Part shown: one piece after another, positions 6,931 through 9,346 of the stretch
Position numbering within the stretch: the first letter of the stretch is position 1
How the letters are laid out: every line of letters begins with the position of its first letter
Source: Candidatus Martarchaeota archaeon
GTDB taxonomy: Archaea > Micrarchaeota > Micrarchaeia > Micrarchaeales > Micrarchaeaceae
Length of the DNA stretch: 9,346 nucleotides
Direction of reading: 5' to 3'
NCBI GenBank assembly: GCA_023485745.1
Contig: JAMCZL010000015.1
Location: 1 to 9,346, forward strand
Notes under the pieces: generated by a model
The model's database searches: none
What the model was told of the DNA's origin: nothing
Seen by the model: the letters and a program-made list of their open reading frames with translations, nothing else
Translations under genes and position numbers: made by a program

Positions 6931-7449
6931 AGTCGGTGAGTGATGCGATGACGCAAAAACTAAAACTAAACCCAAACATATGTTATATTATCGGCATGTA
7001 TACGGCCGGTAGAAAGGAAGGCATAGGAGTCGAATCCAGCGAGGATTCGCTTATAGAGAGATTCGTCAAGATCTCTATGGACGAGTTCTCTTTGGAGCCG
7101 AACAGGATACGCATAGAGAAGGCGCATGGAAATGTTACGCATGCGTACTTCTACAACTCCAGGATAAAGAAGTTTATTGAAAAGACCTTGGAGAGGAAGG
7201 AACACGTATTCAAGTACAGGAACGGCTATTCCGGGGCGTATTTCGCAGGAATATTCGACTGCATAGGATCCGTTGAAAAAAGCGGGCTCCGGATGCGCGG
7301 CCTTGACCTTTCGGATGCGATGCTGCTTGAAAAGCTTGGCATGCATACCGAAGGATATAAATCGCTCAGGATAAAGAACCAGGGCGATTTCATAACGCTT
7401 ATAAAGGGTTTTAGCGTAAAGGTTGCGAGCGTCGCTCATTGACCCGGTA
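6931..7449 (+). mobile_element. Archaeal bulge-helix-bulge intron in 16S rRNA (519 nt)
   Basis: The intron is flanked by CCGGTA at both junctions (6925-6930 and 7444-7449). The RNA forms a 15-bp intron helix, 6932-6946 with 7429-7443 (GTCGGTGAGTGATGC against GCGTCGCTCATTGAC, with G-U pairs). A self-complementary 4-bp CCGG/CCGG helix (6925-6928 with 7444-7447) follows, with a 3-nt TAA bulge on each strand (6929-6931 and 7448-7450). Cutting each bulge after its second base and joining gives GTCCGGTA+ACGAGCG, the conserved 16S sequence near E. coli position 1100. The exon helix outside the motif is weak. The site is close to a region known to carry introns in Thermoproteales 16S genes. 495 of the 519 nt encode a LAGLIDADG-like protein. 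Confidence 0.93.
6948..7442 (+). CDS. LAGLIDADG-like homing endonuclease encoded in the 16S intron
   Basis: This is an intron-encoded protein of 164 aa, expected to be a LAGLIDADG homing endonuclease that would cut intron-less 16S genes and so spread the intron. Two LAGLIDADG-like helices are visible: YIIGMYTAG (13-21) and FAGIFDCIG (99-107). Between them are SEDSLIERF (31-39), RIRIEK (53-58) and NSRIKKFIE (70-78), which match the alpha-beta-beta layout of the family, and FITLIKGFSVK (148-158) closes the second half. The position-8 acid of the motif, which binds the catalytic metal, is Gly in the first motif and Ile in the second; only D104 (position 6) remains. Start: ATG 6948 is the first in-frame ATG inside the intron, with GGTGA 8 nt upstream. 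The frame is open upstream, but that part is 16S exon. The codon style (AGG, ATA, AAG) matches the neighbours. Confidence 0.82.
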   Translation: MTQKLKLNPNICYIIGMYTAGRKEGIGVESSEDSLIERFVKISMDEFSLEPNRIRIEKAHGNVTHAYFYNSRIKKFIEKTLERKEHVFKYRNGYSGAYFAGIFDCIGSVEKSGLRMRGLDLSDAMLLEKLGMHTEGYKSLRIKNQGDFITLIKGFSVKVASVAH

Positions 7450-7723
7450 ACGAGCGAGACCTTTGTCAACAGTTGCCACTGGCTTAGCGATAAGCCAAGC
7501 ACTCTGTTGGGACCGCCTCTGTTTAAAGAGGAGGAAGGAAAAGGCGACGATACGTCAGTATGCTCTGAATCTTCTGGGCAACACGCGGCATACAAAGGAT
7601 GGTACAATGGGATGCAATGCCGAAAGGCAAAGCTAACCCCCTAAAACCATCCTAAGTTCGGATTGAGGGCTGAAACTCGCCCTCATGAAGCTGGAATCCC
7701 TAGTAATCGCTTGTCACTATCGA

Positions 7724-7759
<36 letters not shown>

Positions 7760-7892
7760 TACCAAGTCACCCAAGTGGGGTCCTAGTGAGGCAACGCCTC
7801 TGGCGTTTTCGAATTAGGGTTCCGCGAGGAGGGCTAAGGTATAACAAGGTATCCGTAGGGGAACCTGCGGATAGATCACCTCAAATTGATTA

Positions 7893-7936
7893 GTGTGCGA
7901 AGCAAATAGGTGCCTGCATTAATCCTCAAGACTGCA
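7893..7936 (+). other. Right arm of the pre-16S processing stem
   Basis: This pairs with 5817-5867 as described for the left arm; the outermost 14-bp helix uses TCCTCAAGACTGCA (7923-7936). It is followed directly by GTTTTTAT (7937-7944), a plausible archaeal U-run terminator for a transcript that carries 16S alone. Confidence 0.8.
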
Positions 7937-7944
7937 GTTTTTAT

Positions 7945-7982
7945 CTTGCGAGCGTGAGCCATGCACGCCGGGCAAGGTTTTT
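7945..7982 (+). terminator. Hairpin and T-run between 16S and pyrophosphatase
   Basis: CTTGC (7945-7949) pairs with GCAAG (7972-7976), and inside it CGTG (7953-7956) pairs with CACG (7964-7967), leaving a 7-nt loop. GTTTTT follows (7977-7982). The same T-rich end overlaps the pyrophosphatase TATA box. It could be a second 16S terminator or an uncharacterised small structured element. Confidence 0.35.
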
Positions 7983-7986
7983 AATA
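7978..7986 (+). promoter_or_regulatory. TATA box for pyrophosphatase
   Basis: TTTTTAATA is centred about 35 nt before the ATG at 8018, giving a predicted leader of about 10 nt. That leader holds GTGAT (8010-8014), which pairs with ATCAC in the 16S tail, 3 nt before the ATG. Confidence 0.5.
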
Positions 7987-8017
7987 TTTTGAAGTTATAA
8001 CGCATTGAAGTGATAAA

Positions 8018-8524
8018 ATGAATTTTTCTAAGCAGACTGAGGACTTTCCCGAGACATTCTATGCATTCATAGAGATACCGCAGGGCAGCAGCATTAAGTA
8101 CGAATACAAAGAGGACCTCGAAGCGGTTGTTGTAGACAGGTTCCTTTTCACCTCGATGAATTACCCGACCAATTACGGATTCGTGCTCGGCACCAAGGGA
8201 AAGGACGGCGACCCTCTCGACGTTCTCGTCATGTCTCAGTCGCCCATAGCAAGCAATATGGTGATAAAGGTCAGGCCAATAGGCATTGCGGTCATGAGCG
8301 ACGAGGAGGGCTCTGACAACAAAGTAATAGCAGTGCCAGTGGAAAAGGTCGACCCGTCCTTTGGATCTTACAAGAACGCATCGGACATACCTGAATTCAT
8401 GAAGAACAGGCTAAAGCACTTCTTCGAGCACTACAAGGAGCTTGAGAAAGGCAAGTTCATGAAGTTCGAAAAGTTCGAGAGCAAGGAAGAAGCCATGAAG
8501 GAGCTGAAGGAATCAAGGCTTTGA
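8018..8524 (+). CDS. ppa: Inorganic pyrophosphatase, family I
   Basis: This soluble Mg-dependent enzyme hydrolyses pyrophosphate to two phosphates in the cytoplasm, pulling biosynthetic reactions forward. The protein is 168 aa, slightly shorter than the usual 170-180. The family signature D-[SGDN]-D-[PE]-x-D is present as DGDPLD (63-68). Other active-site elements: KYEY (27-30), NYPTNYGF (48-55), the D95-D100-K102 segment within DEEGSDNK, and KHFFEHYKELE (133-143). The start is the ATG at 8018, with GTGAT 3 nt upstream and the conserved N-terminal ETFYAFIEIP close behind. It appears to be transcribed alone, just after the 16S unit and before the phosphatase-like gene, which has its own TATA box. 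Confidence 0.96.
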   Translation: MNFSKQTEDFPETFYAFIEIPQGSSIKYEYKEDLEAVVVDRFLFTSMNYPTNYGFVLGTKGKDGDPLDVLVMSQSPIASNMVIKVRPIGIAVMSDEEGSDNKVIAVPVEKVDPSFGSYKNASDIPEFMKNRLKHFFEHYKELEKGKFMKFEKFESKEEAMKELKESRL

Positions 8525-8531
8525 TCCGTGC

Positions 8532-8553
8532 GCATGCCTTTTTGAAAGCATGC
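8532..8553 (+). terminator. GCATGC inverted repeat after ppa
   Basis: GCATGC at 8532-8537 and 8548-8553 can form a 6-bp stem with a 10-nt loop that contains TTTTT. A long T-rich stretch follows (8555-8570), so ppa transcripts probably end here. Because GCATGC is itself palindromic, the pair is also a direct repeat and could be a protein-binding site at the downstream promoter. Confidence 0.4.
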
Positions 8554-8554
8554 A

Positions 8555-8562
8555 TATTTATT
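8555..8562 (+). promoter_or_regulatory. TATA box for the phosphatase/ArsC-like gene (leaderless predicted)
   Basis: TATTTATT is centred about 25 nt before the ATG at 8584, the spacing for a leaderless transcript. It decides the start: reading from TTG 8521 or ATG 8575 would place the promoter inside or almost at the coding region. Confidence 0.55.
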
Positions 8563-8583
8563 TTTTTATTGCAGATGCCAATC

Positions 8584-8985
8584 ATGGCACTGATACTGTT
8601 TGTGTGCAAGGAAAACACCTACAGGAGCCAGATTGCAGAGGCCCTGTTCAATAGCATCTCGAAAAGGAACCGCGCAATCAGCGCCTCTGGGGCAGAGCCT
8701 TCCAAAGAGATAAGCCCCGATGCTGTAAGGATTGTCAGGAAGGTGTATGGAATAGACATGAGCGGACAGAAGCCCAAGATGCTTACTGAAAAAATGCTTA
8801 GCTCGGCTTCAAGGATAATAACCGTATGCGATCCGAACGACTGCGTCCTTCTGCCGAAAAGCTACAATGCAGAGCACTGGAACATACCTAAATTTGAGGG
8901 CATGGACGAGATGGAAAAGGAAAGGAACCTAGAGCTGCTGCACGCGATGGTGGAAGACCTTGTTAAGAGATTAGAGCCCGGTTAG
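8584..8985 (+). CDS. Low-molecular-weight protein-tyrosine-phosphatase / ArsC-like protein
   Basis: This belongs to the LMW-PTP superfamily, which comprises phosphotyrosine phosphatases and thioredoxin-linked arsenate reductases. The protein is 133 aa. The P-loop CKENTYRS (8-15) fits C-x5-R-S, with nucleophile C8 and R14, right after the first beta strand LILFV. Two further cysteines, C82 and C87 in TVCDPNDC, lie where Gram-positive ArsC has its redox pair, and EHW (97-99) matches the ArsC pattern around the acid loop. However, the usual W-x-x-D-P is W-N-I-P-K-F, so the general-acid Asp is not in its normal place; E105 or D108 might replace it. The start is from the TATA spacing. The gene overlaps the opposing HxlR regulator by 15 bp. 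Arsenate reductase versus phosphatase cannot be settled here. Confidence 0.82.
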   Translation: MALILFVCKENTYRSQIAEALFNSISKRNRAISASGAEPSKEISPDAVRIVRKVYGIDMSGQKPKMLTEKMLSSASRIITVCDPNDCVLLPKSYNAEHWNIPKFEGMDEMEKERNLELLHAMVEDLVKRLEPG

Positions 8986-9342
8986 CCCGGACTTTGAAAG
9001 CTGGCCGTCCATTTCTACTGCAACGCTGCAATTTGCATCGCTGCAAAATGGCCGGGACCATTTGAGCAATGGCAAAGCGGCACCGTCAAGGTCCTGCCCC
9101 TTTTTAGTTATTTTGTAGAAGGCAATGTCGCCGCCAGAGCTCTCCTTGTGTATCAGGCCGTTGTCACCCATGAGCTTGAGCACATCCGCAAGGCCCTTTG
9201 GGCTTATCGGATTTAGCCTAGCCAGCAGCTCGTTATACCTTGAAGGCCCGTAGACAGCTATGCTGTTCAATGTAAGAAGCAGCCACTTCTTTGAAACCAG
9301 AGACAGGGCTTCCTGCGCTGCGCATGTACTCGTGTTTTTCAT
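8971..9342 (-). CDS. HxlR-type winged-helix transcriptional regulator
   Basis: This is a DNA-binding regulator of the HxlR (MarR-like) family, usually dimeric and often responsive to aldehydes, quinones or redox stress. The protein is 123 aa from the ATG at 9342, a normal length. Family features in order: a Cys near the N-terminus (C7), KKWLLLTLNSI (18-28), YGPSRYNELL (31-40), ISPKGLADVLKLMGDNGLI as the recognition region (46-64), YKITKKGQDL as the wing and last helix (76-85), and LLKW (92-95). After W95 there is an unusual tail with C100 and C105 in FCSDANC. Only four bases upstream of the ATG are in the window, so a slightly longer N-terminus or promoter lies outside. Its 3' end overlaps the phosphatase/ArsC-like gene by 15 bp, tail to tail. 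Confidence 0.85.
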   Translation of the reverse strand: MKNTSTCAAQEALSLVSKKWLLLTLNSIAVYGPSRYNELLARLNPISPKGLADVLKLMGDNGLIHKESSGGDIAFYKITKKGQDLDGAALPLLKWSRPFCSDANCSVAVEMDGQLSKSGLTGL

Positions 9343-9346
9343 GTTA

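Noticed and set aside
6756..6947. Upstream extension of the intron ORF into the 16S 5' exon
   Set aside because: The frame is open, but these 64 codons are conserved 16S sequence. The first ATG inside the intron with a GGTGA site is at 6948.
8521..8583. Hydrophobic N-terminal extension of the phosphatase-like protein, resembling a signal peptide
   Set aside because: It is translated from the GCATGC repeat and the T-rich promoter. Family members begin just before the first beta strand, which fits ATG 8584.

Overview
This window is chromosomal DNA of an archaeon. The evidence is an archaeal 16S rRNA, P-stalk ribosomal proteins (P0 and P1), exosome Csl4, RNA polymerase subunit L, a DUF99 protein and TATA-box promoters. 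The 16S is very divergent. Its 530 loop resembles that of Nanoarchaeota, and it mismatches standard archaeal primers at several sites. The 16S gene is not linked to 23S. Together these point to a DPANN lineage, and my best guess is Micrarchaeota (ARMAN-like). The lineage is inference; the archaeal assignment is secure.

Layout. (1) 60-1856: an operon for the L1 and P stalks (uL1, P0/uL10, P1) on +. (2) 1893-2654: a YgjP/SprT-like metallopeptidase on -, convergent with P1. (3) 2777-3681: Csl4 and RpoL on +, overlapping by ATGA, ending in an A/T palindrome. (4) 3820-4380: a DUF99 protein on +. (5) 4404-5615: an M20 metallopeptidase on -, convergent with DUF99. (6) 5817-7936: a stand-alone 16S rRNA unit with its own long processing stem. 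It is interrupted by a 519-nt archaeal-type intron (6931-7449) that encodes a LAGLIDADG-like protein. (7) 8018-8524: family I inorganic pyrophosphatase on +. (8) 8584-8985: a small low-molecular-weight phosphatase / ArsC-like protein on +. It overlaps tail to tail by 15 bases with an HxlR-type regulator (8971-9342, -).

Expression logic. First genes of transcripts mostly carry a TATA box about 25 nt before the ATG (leaderless) or before a very short leader. Internal genes, and a few first genes, carry AGGTGA-type ribosome binding sites. These match the tail of this organism's own 16S, which ends ...GATCACCTCA rather than the usual ...CACCTCCT.

Most notable points. The 16S decoding site has three consecutive base pairs at the top of helix 44 changed in a fully compensatory way (E. 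coli 1404-1406 / 1495-1497), and the U1406-U1495 mismatch has become a C-G pair. The intron has a clean bulge-helix-bulge junction whose excision restores the conserved 16S sequence exactly. The intron protein lacks the catalytic acid in both LAGLIDADG-like motifs. P0 lacks the usual acidic C-terminal tail.
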